DNA from: Rhizobium sp. RCAM05350
GTDB taxonomy: Bacteria; Pseudomonadota; Alphaproteobacteria; Rhizobiales; Rhizobiaceae
Direction of reading: 5' to 3'
Length of the DNA: 64,000 bases
NCBI GenBank assembly: GCA_024426085.1
Contig: CP087974.1
Location: 806,001 to 870,000 of the forward strand
Shown piece by piece: positions 56,086 to 64,000 of the stretch (the first letter of the stretch is position 1; each line of letters opens with the position of its first letter). Below the pieces are notes generated by a model, which did not search any database, had not been told where the DNA came from, and worked only from the letters and a program-made list of their open reading frames with translations. Position numbers and translations under genes: made by a program.

Positions 56086-56203
56086 GCAAGCCTCCGATTT
56101 GTGTGACGAAGGCGATATGGCATGCAGCCGTGAACGTGCTGTGACGCGTAGAAACTGGTTCGGAGGTTGGATCGGCCTTACAAGAAAGATTGAAAACGGC
56201 CGA

Positions 56204-56590
56204 TCAGGTGCCGACACCGATTTCGGCCAGACGGGTCAGGCAGGCCTCCTCGACATTGCCGAGTTCTTCCAGCGTTTCCTCGATGTCCTTGCGCTTCTGG
56301 TTGAGCTCGTCCGCTTTTCTTCGACACGCTTCATCAGCAGGCGTAATTGTCCCGCCTCACCCGGCGGATCCCGGTAGACCTGAATGATTTCGCTGGATTT
56401 CCGCGATGGTGAAGCCGATACGGCGGCCGCGCAGGATTTCCATGATCAGGCGGCGATCGGCCGAGCGGAACAGACGGGTGCGGCCGCGCCGCTCCGGATG
56501 GATCAGTCCTTCGTCCTCGTAAAAGCGCAGCGTCCGGGTCGAAACCCCGAATTCCCGTGTCAACTCGGTAATGGTATAATACTTGTTCAC
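56204..56590 (-). CDS. MerR-family transcriptional regulator
   Basis: About 129 residues. The start is GTG 56588-56590: NKYYTITELTREFGVSTRTL, then RFYEDEGLIHPERRGRTRLF, is the complete MerR DNA-binding domain; it resembles the regulators of leucine/isovalerate catabolism. Breaks near 56385 and 56310 precede the coiled coil (DELNQKRKDIEETLEELGNV). There is no Cys set for metal sensing beyond one Cys near the end (EEACLTRLAEIGVGT). No catabolic genes are adjacent. A palindrome upstream (56720-56741) is a likely operator. Confidence 0.85.
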
Positions 56591-56719
56591 GCCTGCCTCG
56601 CCTGGAACCGCTGTTCAGCACATCTGGCGCAAGACGCCGGAAAATACAGTAGCGGTTGAAGTGTCGCGCCGGTCCGCTCGCCTGAATCGAGGCCGGTGCG
56701 ATGTCAGAAGTGAGTTTGA

Positions 56720-56741
56720 TTGACTTTGACGTAAAAGTCAA
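56720..56741. promoter_or_regulatory. 22-bp dyad, probable MerR operator
   Basis: TTGACTTT-GACGTA-AAAGTCAA has perfect eight-base arms with a six-base centre. It lies 130 bases upstream of the merR start; its TTGACT can also serve as a -35 box on either strand. Confidence 0.55.
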
Positions 56742-56757
56742 ATTTTCCGAGCAAGCC

Positions 56758-58186
56758 TCAACTGACGCGGAACCACCACGTTGCGAGCCCCAGAAAGGCG
56801 AAAAAGCCGGTGACATCGGTGACGGTCGTCACGAAAACCGCCGAGGAGACGGCAGGATCGGCCCCAAAACGGTCAAGCAGCAACGGGATCATGATACCGG
56901 CAAGCGCGGCGGCAATCATGTTGATCAGCATCGCAGCCGCAATGATGCCGCCGATATTGTAATCCTGGAACCAGGCCCCGGCAACGATGCCGATCAATAT
57001 GCCGAACAGCATCCCGTTCAACAGACCGACACCGGCTTCACGGCGGACGACGCGCCAGGCATTGTGGATATCGAGGTCGCGGGTGGCAAGCGCACGCACG
57101 GTCACCGTCATCGTCTGGGAGCCGGCATTACCGCCCATGCCGGCAACGATCGGCATCAAGACCGCGAGGGCGACGATCTGCTGGATGGTTGCCTCAAACA
57201 ACCCGATCACCGATGCGGCCAGAAAGGCCGTGAACAGGTTGACCATCAGCCACGGCACGCGTGAACGCGAGGTGCTACCGATCAGATCGGACAGCTCTTC
57301 GTCGCCGACACCGCCGAGGCGCATCAAATCTTCCTCCGCCTCTTCCTGGATGACGTCGACCACGTCATCGATGGTCAACACCCCGACCAGCCGGTTGTTC
57401 TCGTCGACGACGGCTGCCGACAGAAGGTCATACTGTTCGAACAGTTGGGCCGCTTCTTCCTGGTCCATCTCGGCCGGCACCGGATGGTTGGTTTCCCGCA
57501 TGATCGTCTCGATCTTGACCGAGCGCTTGGTGCGCAGTACGCGATCGAGATCAAGCGCGCCGAGCAGCTTGAAGGTCGGATCGATGACAAAGATCTGGGT
57601 AAAACTCTCGGGAAGGTTTTCGTCCTCGCGCATATAGTCGATGGTCTGGCCGACCGTCCAGAACGGCGGCACCGCGACGAATTCCGTCTGCATGCGGCGG
57701 CCGGCCGTGCTTTCGGGATAATCCAGCGAGCGCCTCAGCCGCACCCGCTCGGTAAACGGCAGCTTTGAGAGGATCTCTTCCTGGTCCTCCTGGTCGAGGT
57801 CCTCCAGAATGTAGACCGCGTCGTCGGAATCCATTTCGCCAATGGCCGCGGCGATCTGCTCGTTCGGCAGGTGTTCGACGATATCGAGGCGGATCGCTTC
57901 ATCCACCTCAGTCAGGGCCGAGAGATCGAAATCGTCACCGAGAAGCGAAACCAGCGCCCGTCGCTGATCCGGCTGTATCGCTTCCAGCAGGTCGCCCATT
58001 TCGGAAGCGTGGAGCCGCGCTGACATGCTGGCGCAGATAGAGAAGATCGTGGTCGGCAATGGCGGCACCGACATGCATCAGGTAGTCGGAACGCACAGAC
58101 CCGTCTTCGCCGTAGATATCCGAGCCATCATAGACATCGGCTTCTAAGGGATTGCGGTCTTTGTCCTGGTCGCCGGTACTGCTCAT
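56758..58186 (-). CDS. mgtE: Magnesium transporter MgtE
   Basis: About 476 residues. The cytosolic N-domain has RRALVSLLGDDFDLSALTEV and DSDDAVYILEDLDQEDQEEI; two CBS domains follow (VDPTFKLLGALDLDRVLRTK; NNRLVGVLTIDDVVDVIQEE); then five helices with the pore motif IVAGMGGNAGSQTMTVTVRA. Acidic patches in the N/CBS unit sense Mg. One frame break near 58020 splits LYLRQHVSA / RLHASEMGDLLEAIQPD. Start ATG 58184-58186 (MSSTGDQDKDRN). No Mg riboswitch is recognised upstream. Confidence 0.95.
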
Positions 58187-58443
58187 GTGCCCGCCCTCAA
58201 TCAAATTGCAGCCATCCAATACGCCGGCGCGAAACCGGGCGGGAGCAGGAAGGCAATGTCATAGACCGGTGGTCGCGGCGACCTTGAAAAAAGTAAACCG
58301 CTGCTCTCTGCTAACCCAACAAACCCGAGAGGTCCACCACCCGACACGCCAACAGCCCGATCCCGCTGCATTTTTGCCCAAGCAGTTGCAAAATCATATG
58401 ATTTGTTTAGCTCTGGGGCAGCTGGAAAACACGGAGGTGAACC

Positions 58444-58951
58444 TTGTCCATACAACCAATCCTGCGCTTTCCGGATCGCGACTGAACCAGCCGGCACTTC
58501 GCGTCGAACGCTTTGACTCAGATCTCGCAGCCCTTGCCGCCGACCTGCTCGACACGATGCGGGCAGCACCCGGAATAGGCATCACCGCACCGCATATCGG
58601 CGTTTCACAGAGCCTGACCGTCATCGAACTTGACCCGGATTCCCGGTCCGAGATTCTACGTCAACCCCGAAATCGAATGGGCGTCGGCTGAAACAATCTC
58701 CCATGCCGAAGGTAGTGTCTCGATGCCGGGGATAACAGATGATGTCGTCCGGCCCCGTTCGATCTCGCGTCCGCTACCAGACAATTGGCGGTGATGTGAT
58801 GAATGAGGAGGCCGACGGCCTTCTGTCCATTTGCCTGCAGCACGAGATCGACCAGCTCGACGGGATCTTCTGGCTGCAACGGCTGTCCCGCCTGAAGCGC
58901 GAACGGGCGATCAAGCGTTTTGCGAAGCAGGGGAAAACGGCTGATCCTTGA
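58444..58951 (+). CDS. Peptide deformylase-like protein lacking metal-ligand residues
   Basis: About 168 residues. The start is TTG 58444-58446, chosen because GGAGGTGA lies three bases before it and SIQPILRFPD is the family opening. Motif 1 is GIGITAPHIG (normally GxGLAAxQ), motif 2 is HAEGSVSMPGI (normally EGCLS, so the metal Cys is Ser) and motif 3 is LQHEIDQLDGIFW (normally HEIDH, so the second metal His is Gln). With two of three ligands gone, deformylase activity is unlikely. Frame breaks lie near 58482, 58655 and 58755. I recall similar rhizobial paralogs. Confidence 0.8.
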
Positions 58952-59387
58952 AAAGAAGGCACAAAAGGACGAGAGCATAGAGCTTGCGCCCTATACCACG
59001 ACGCTGACGCTCCAACTATTCCCTTTGCAGACCGAGCATTACTCAATGCGAGAAAGAGCCCGCCACCCAGGTCGGGTGACGGGCTCCAAATCGCCTCGCA
59101 AATACAGATCTCTGAAAAGCATCTCAATACGCAAAGTCGAAAACGCTTTCGCTACAAATGCCGTTCCGGTTTCGGCCAAGGAAACAGCCTAACTAAATTA
59201 GACCCACCGTATAAATAAGTCCATTCACCATTGTCTGATGCATGAAAAGCGGCGTGATTGCGGCGTCGAAACAGCCGGCGCTGATAGACGCGCAGATACG
59301 TCACCGGATGTCAGCGATCGATTTCATGGTGGCGCCATTTAATTAGCGGAGTATAAAATAACAGCGAACGATAGGAGGAGGCCTACA
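58952..59387. other. Gene-free stretch with one strong hairpin
   Basis: The only structure seen is a hairpin at 59056-59086 (GAGCCCG-CACCC pairing with GGGTGA-CGGGCTC, one mismatch), followed on the minus strand by TTTCTCG; it could end a transcript in either direction. No gene or RNA is recognised in the remainder. Confidence 0.5.
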
Positions 59388-59660
59388 ATGAAACGAGGCA
59401 TGTTTGCGGTGGTAGCGGTTCTGCTTGCCTCATGCACAGCGGTAGAGGTTGAGCCAATCCCTGGCAGCATTACCTATAGCGGCCAACCACGCACCAAGTT
59501 GACGAAGTCGCCAGCCGGCAGCACGTTCAGTCACACGTTCCACGATCAGCGAGGTAACTACTGGAGCGAGACCTACCAAATACAGCCCGATCGCTCGCTC
59601 AAGATCATTTCACGACGTAGGGCCGAAGACTTCAGGCTGAACGCAAATGGCGGATTGTAA
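59388..59660 (+). CDS. Small lipoprotein
   Basis: An intact 90-residue protein. The signal MKRGMFAVVAVLLASC has lipobox LLASC with the lipidated Cys at residue 16. The mature part, VEPIPGSITYSGQPRTKLTK then SHTFHDQRGNYWSETYQIQP, is polar and beta-rich. Start ATG 59388 behind AGGAGGAGG, an unusually strong ribosome site. No family is recognised. Confidence 0.75.
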   Translation: MKRGMFAVVAVLLASCTAVEVEPIPGSITYSGQPRTKLTKSPAGSTFSHTFHDQRGNYWSETYQIQPDRSLKIISRRRAEDFRLNANGGL

Positions 59661-60028
59661 AAGACGCGGATGGTAGCGCCTTGACTACCCGCGCAAGCGT
59701 CGTCCGCTTGAACGTTCATGGTGACGAAGTCCCTTTGTATTGCGCTAATATCAGATAGTGCTAAATTAAAGAGGTCGATCGAAAGTGCCCCTCTTCGGCC
59801 GGCTGGAGGTTTTGTCTTCCCCTAAGGCTAAGCCTCGACTGGTCGCTGCCACCATATGTGGAAATGTGCGACCGGAGACTCGGGCGGCCACCCGCGCCGC
59901 TCGAGTCTTTCTCCGTCGAAGTGAATTGTTGTTCTGTCGTCCCGCAAAACGGCACTCGGTCGACTGAAGCTGTCCCACGCTTGGTCTTGACGTGGAGCAC
60001 ATCGGAAACCAATCCATTGATAAGACAA
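59661..60028. other. Gene-free stretch between lipoprotein gene and tRNA-Leu
   Basis: About 370 bases with no supported gene, repeat or integrase remnant. Open frames here have poor codon use. A short GGTAG/CTACC arm near 59668-59690 could end the lipoprotein transcript. Confidence 0.4.
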
Positions 60029-60054
60029 CAAAAAACCCGCCGAAGCGGGTTTTA
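60029..60054 (-). terminator. Terminator of tRNA-Leu
   Basis: AACCCGC (60034-60040) and GCGGGTT (60045-60051) form a stem with a GAAG/CTTC-type loop, and the A run at 60029-60035 gives a T tail on the minus strand. Confidence 0.8.
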
Positions 60055-60056
60055 GT

Positions 60057-60141
60057 TGGTGCGGTCGAGAAGACTCGAACTTCCACGGGTTGCCCCACAG
60101 CGACCTCAACGCTGCGCGTCTACCAATTCCGCCACGACCGC
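60057..60141 (-). tRNA. tRNA-Leu (anticodon GAG)
   Basis: Read on the minus strand the acceptor GCGGTCG pairs with CGACCGC before discriminator A and an encoded CCA (60057-60059). The anticodon arm CAGCG-TTGAGGT-CGCTG gives GAG, reading CTC/CTT codons. A long variable arm and the T arm with GTTCGAGTC identify a class II leucine tRNA of 85 bases. The terminator follows directly. Confidence 0.95.
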
Positions 60142-60335
60142 ATCGTGGTAGGTGCCGAACTGCTCCGGCGGGGCTGCATGTAGCAAAAGCATTTGGGGTG
60201 CACAAGGGCAGGATGACAGAAAGTTGACGACAACATCAACTATTTCAACAGGCTCCCTCGCGCACCCCTGAGAATGCTGGACTCTTGGCTTGCCACGTAC
60301 CATTTAGAAAACAAATCAACAGGATTGCCCGGGCC

Positions 60336-61094
60336 ATGCAGCGCGAAAATCTAGAGAAAACCTTCTTCGCGGCGGACGGCTGTCCGCCGGTGCGATGGAG
60401 AATCGCCCCCTCGCCGGTCGAATATGCCGAGGCGATCGAAACGATGGAGCGCGAGGCCGCAGCAGTCGCTGCCGGCGAAGCGGACGAACTCGTCTGGCTC
60501 GTCGAGCATCCGCCCCTCTATACCGCCGGAACCAGCGCCGAGGCCGCTGATCTCGTCATGCCCGGCCGCTTTCCGGTGTTTCAGACCGGCCGTGGCGGCG
60601 AATATACCTATCATGGCCCCGGGCAGCGGGTCGTTTACGTCATGCTCGATCTCAAGCGTCGCAAGCAGGACGTCCGCGCCTTTGTTGCTGCGCTGGAGAG
60701 CCTGGTGATCGAAACGCTCGCCAGCATGAATGTCAGGGGCGAACGACGGGAGGACCGCGTCGGCGTCTGGGTCCGGCGTCCGGAACGGCCGAGCCTGCCA
60801 GATGGCTCGATGGCGGAGGACAAGATCGCCGCAATCGGCATCCGGCTGCGCCGATGGGTGAGTTTTCACGGAATGTCGCTGAACGTCGATCCCGATCTCG
60901 ATCATTTCACTGGCATCGTGCCCTGCGGCATTCGCGGCTATGGCGTCACCAGCCTGGTCGATCTCGGTCTTCCGGTGATGATGACCGACGTCGACATCAA
61001 GCTTCGTCAGGCCTTCGAGGCAGTTTTCGGCTCGACCGTCAATGACGCCGACTGTCTGCCCTCCGATCAGGAAAACAGCCGGTCGGTCGCGTAG
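60336..61094 (+). CDS. lipB: Octanoyltransferase (lipoate biosynthesis)
   Basis: An intact 252-residue enzyme that moves the octanoyl group from ACP to apo-lipoyl domains. Motifs: [40 protein letters not shown], the catalytic Lys in [20 protein letters not shown] and the catalytic Cys in [20 protein letters not shown]. Start ATG 60336. The C-terminus overlaps the converging M50 gene by 28 bases. Confidence 0.96.
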   Translation: MQRENLEKTFFAADGCPPVRWRIAPSPVEYAEAIETMEREAAAVAAGEADELVWLVEHPPLYTAGTSAEAADLVMPGRFPVFQTGRGGEYTYHGPGQRVVYVMLDLKRRKQDVRAFVAALESLVIETLASMNVRGERREDRVGVWVRRPERPSLPDGSMAEDKIAAIGIRLRRWVSFHGMSLNVDPDLDHFTGIVPCGIRGYGVTSLVDLGLPVMMTDVDIKLRQAFEAVFGSTVNDADCLPSDQENSRSVA

Positions 61095-62330
61095 ACGATG
61101 GCATAGCCGTGCAAGGCGACAGCGGAATAGAGCCCCAGGCCACTGAGCAGCCGCTGGCCACCCGTCATCTCGTCGAGACGGTGGCGCGGCTTGACGCCTC
61201 CATTTCCCATCATGCTCAGCAAGGCGAATACGGCCAACCCCGCCAGCAAGGCCGCGGTTGACAAGCCTGATACGCCAGCCGACGCCGGCAATGATCAGGG
61301 TGATGAGGAAGCTTCCTACTGTTCGGCTGACGGGTGAATGGAAAACCTGGCGCAAGACCTGGCCGCCATCAAACCGGTTCATCGGCAGGAGGTTGAGCAG
61401 GTTGAAAGCGCCGAGGATCAACAGGAAAATCAGAACCGCGGTCCCAGACACAAAGGCGGACACTTCGCCGCCAGTTGCCTCGTGCAGAACAATGGCGACG
61501 GGGATGAGGAAAGCCGACATGCCGGCGCCCATCAGAGCGCAGGTGGCAACCTCGAAGAGAGAATTGTAGGGCCTGCCTCCGATGGCGACGCCGCCAAGCA
61601 ACGGCACGAAGATCATCCGCACCGTCTTGTGACCGAAGCGCGGTAGGCGGCCAGGTGCCCCAATTCATGCAGCACGATGACCAGCGTCAGAAGCGACGAT
61701 AGCAACAGGCCATTGCGGGTGAGACCGAGGAACGGCCACAGCAGCAGTGTCGAAAAAAAGCGCCAACCCAGATTGGACAAGCGGATGTTCGAATGCGACG
61801 CGGGCCGGCTTGCTCTGCCCGGTCTCGAGCCATTGCTGCAATGCTTTTACCTCACGCCGCAAAGCGAAAAAGCGGAAGATCAGAAAGGCCACGCCCCGAT
61901 AGCGGTCCGTCTGCTCGATCGTCAGGTGAACCACCTCACCATCTTCGACGAGCCGGCGGCGCTCGTGAAAATCCTTCCAAAAGACAGCATCGAGCGCGCT
62001 GTCATCAAGCACGCGGGCGTCATATTCAGTTCCGGGCAGCGTTTCGGTGATCTCGAGCGACCGCACGATCGGCTGGCCGTGCCGGTCGAGATGGGTATAG
62101 GTCTGCTGCACCCGGTTGGGCGTGTCCGGCAGACTGCGGCTGGTCAGAACGGAATGATGCCAGTCGGCAGACGTCCCAAGCGGAAAAACGGCGTGCCAGA
62201 CCTTGGCCCGGCTTGCACGGAACGATCCATGCACACGCACCGTGCGCAGCCCGATCGGTACCGCCAACAGAATCCATAGGAGGCCGACATTGATGACAAG
62301 AAGCGCGATCGCCGGTGAATGCGCCGCCAT
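61067..62330 (-). CDS. Site-2-protease-like M50 metallopeptidase with N-terminal SRPBCC-like domain
   Basis: About 420 residues. ATG 62328-62330 begins a membrane helix ([20 protein letters not shown]), then a soluble SRPBCC/polyketide-cyclase-like domain ([60 protein letters not shown]). After breaks near 61760 and 61650 comes the protease core: [13 protein letters not shown] (HExxH Zn site), [12 protein letters not shown] and [17 protein letters not shown] (third Zn ligand Asp). A last break is near 61262. The end overlaps lipB. It likely cuts within the membrane; substrate unknown. Confidence 0.82.
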
Positions 62331-62428
62331 ATGCGTTCTCCCATTGATCGTCAGCCGAACGCTAGCTGCAGAGCATGAACAAATCATGCGGGAGGCCGAT
62401 ATCCGCCGGCCTCCCTGCTTTTAAAACA

Positions 62429-63030
62429 CTATGCCACTGCAATACGGTCGCTGGGCAGCCCGGTCAGGATACCGATCTGATCGAACATCCGGCGTTCGCG
62501 TGCCGTCAACTGGCCGCCCGCGAGCGCGCAATTGCACTCATGACCCTGGCGATCAGAAGGATATCGGCTTTCTGCAGCCCATTCTGCCGGTTGCCCTGCA
62601 GCCCGGCCCAGGCACCGACATCCTCGGTCATCGCCATGCGGATCTGTTCCAATGCAAAGATGGACAGGCTGTCGGGAATTCGCTTGGAAATGTCGATGAT
62701 ATGAAACAAAAGATCGAGTTCGATCCGCGAATTCACCACGCCCCGTGTCGAGATCATTGCGATCAGCCAATCGGCATTCAATTCGTCCATGGCGCCTTGC
62801 GGATAGCAGGTATGGACAATGAAATCCGTCAAGGTGTCGATGAAGTAGTGATGCCATTCTGCGCATTTTTCGCTGCACGAACTGTTGATCGCCAGCAGGA
62901 TTACCGCATCCTGCGATGCGGTAATCCCTGGAACGAAGACATGTTCGCGCAAGATGGCGATATCATCGGCCGTCAAGCGCATTTTCCCGGCGATCACACA
63001 TGCCGGATAAGAAAGACGAAGTTCACCCAT
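62429..63030 (-). CDS. Conserved hypothetical protein
   Basis: About 200 residues, mainly helical. MGELRLSYPACVIAGKMRLT, then ADDIAILREHVFVPGITASQ; the middle has SSCSEKCAEWHHYFIDTLTD and ISTRGVVNSRIELDLLFHII. A frame break near 62525 hides the end GGQLTARERRMFDQIGILTG, then LPSDRIAVA. I do not recognise a named function; the Cys-x2-Ser-x-Lys-Cys and paired His hint at a metal site, but that is speculative. Start ATG 63028-63030. Confidence 0.7.
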
Positions 63031-63125
63031 CGTTTCTCTCCCGTTCCATCATGAAACTCAGCCGAGCCTAGGCGCAAGCCGTTTCCAATCCGGAAAGAAT
63101 GAGTGTTAGCAAAGGCTTGATGGAT

Positions 63126-64000
63126 TCAATCAATTTTTACCATTAAGCCTGCCCGCCGCTCCCGCCAGATCATGAACAGGCCGGAGCCGACAATGATGGC
63201 AATGCCCAGCCATTTCGACAGTGTTGGGAACTCGCCAAAGATCAGGAAACCCAGGGCGGTGCCGGTGATGATCTCCAGATAATGGAACGGCGCCAGAAGC
63301 GACACGGGCGCTGCCTGGAATGCCTTGACCACCAGAAGATGGCCATAGCCGGAGATGGTGCCGAGGGCGATGACCAGAACCCAGCCCAGCGTGGAATGCG
63401 GCAGCGACGGCACGAAATCCTCCGAGCCGGTGCTGTAGCCGATCGCAATGGCCACGATCATGAACAGCGAGCCGCCGATGCCGGCGATGGTCTGCATCGT
63501 CAAAGGCGTGTCCGCATTGCCGACAACCCGGTTCAACAACAGATAGCAGGCAAACAGGAACGCACAGAAAACCGGCAGCAACGACTTCAGCCCGAAAATC
63601 TCGAAGCTCGGCTGGATGACGATCATTGCCCCGCCGAAGCCGATGAAGATGGCAAGCCAGCGCCGCCAGCCGACCTTTTCACGCAAGACCAGTGCAGAAA
63701 GGCAGGTGAGGATAAACGGCTCGACGAAATAGATGGCGAAGACATCAGCAAGCGGCATGTACTTGACCGAGACGAAAAGAGCAAGGCCGCCGCCGCAAGC
63801 AGCACGCCGCGCAGCAGATTGAACCAAAGACGCTTTGGTTTCAGCGCGCGCAGACCACCAGTCGACAAAAGCATCGGCAGAACCGACACCAGCTGGAAGA
63901 AGAACCGGTAGAACGTCACCTGCGCCGGCGACATGCCTTGATAGACCGCCATATATTTGGCGATCGCATCCATGCAGGGCAGGATGATCATCGCCACCAG
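63126..64000 (-). CDS. EamA/DMT-family transporter (start beyond the window)
   Basis: At least 290 residues of a ten-helix drug/metabolite transporter. MDAIAKYMAVYQGMSPAQVT then FYRFFFQLVSVLPMLL lies in the first EamA half; a frame break near 63788 precedes VSVKYMPLADVFAIYFVEPF, and the second half has GYGHLLVVKAFQAAPVSLLA, then PFHYLEIITGTALGFLIFGE. Typical RhaT/YdcZ-like length. The substrate is unknown. The 5' end may lie at or just past base 64000. Confidence 0.85.
   Translation of the reverse strand, partial: GGDDHPALHGCDRQIYGGLSRHVAGAGDVLPVLLPAGVGSADAFVDWWSARAETKASLVQSAARRAACGGGLALFVSVKYMPLADVFAIYFVEPFILTCLSALVLREKVGWRRWLAIFIGFGGAMIVIQPSFEIFGLKSLLPVFCAFLFACYLLLNRVVGNADTPLTMQTIAGIGGSLFMIVAIAIGYSTGSEDFVPSLPHSTLGWVLVIALGTISGYGHLLVVKAFQAAPVSLLAPFHYLEIITGTALGFLIFGEFPTLSKWLGIAIIVGSGLFMIWRERRAGLMVKID

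Noticed and set aside
59661..60028. Integration remnant next to tRNA-Leu
   Set aside because: tRNA genes are common integration sites and the flank is gene-poor, but no duplicated tRNA end, integrase piece or att-like repeat is visible.

Overview
The window is a GC-rich alphaproteobacterial chromosome segment of Rhizobiaceae type (Agrobacterium/Rhizobium/Sinorhizobium relatives). Evidence: the housekeeping series tpiA-secG-pyrG-kdsA-eno-divIC-pdhA on the minus strand, a group II-like ParE, the rhizobial arrangement of an iron-sulfur scaffold protein, YidD and a DUF1697 protein, and many families typical of the group (DUF1489, DUF2336, DUF599, PhoX, BTLCP peptidase). I cannot name a species from sequence alone.

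Layout. 0-3.3 kb: central metabolism and envelope precursors (pdhA edge fragment, divIC, eno, kdsA). 3.3-12.1 kb: a block of mostly accessory genes between kdsA and pyrG (VOC protein, two SDR oxidoreductases with a divergent LysR regulator, a lytic transglycosylase lipoprotein, a GH32 fructosidase, a TetR-RidA pair with duplicated operators, an O-methyltransferase). 12.1-15.4 kb: pyrG, secG, tpiA. 15.5-17.5 kb: cytochrome b561, YceI and an OmpA-like protein. 17.5-23.4 kb: a minus-strand operon of UbiA-HAD prenyltransferase, DprE1-like FAD oxidase, small SMR/EamA flippase-like protein, extended SDR and class III aminotransferase; together they look like a polyprenyl-phosphate pentose pathway, and this is the most interesting system here. 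23.5-34.9 kb: hydrolase, parE, GNAT, a reductase/TetR pair with a three-site operator array, DUF2336, a CitE-like protein, flavin reductase and nitroreductase, an exported protein, an acyltransferase. 35-44.3 kb: thrS, DUF1697-yidD-NifU-like, folE, hisI, patatin, CBS protein, rhomboid, PAS and double-PilZ proteins. 44.3-50.1 kb: a 273-bp nested inverted-repeat element, SnoaL-like protein, BTLCP peptidase, D,D-carboxypeptidase with SPOR domain, DUF1489. 50.2-58.2 kb: sdaA, two membrane proteins, an ICMT-like protein, phoX, MerR, mgtE. 58.4-64 kb: a deformylase-like protein lacking metal ligands, a lipoprotein, tRNA-Leu(GAG), lipB, an SRPBCC-S2P metalloprotease, an unknown protein and an edge-truncated DMT transporter.

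Most genes longer than about 500 bp, including clearly essential ones (pdhA, eno, kdsA, pyrG, tpiA, parE, thrS), carry one or more 1-2 base indels after which the expected protein simply resumes in another frame. I read this as sequence error rather than decay and give gene spans across the breaks; positions of breaks are approximate. No rRNA, CRISPR array, transposase or prophage gene was seen.
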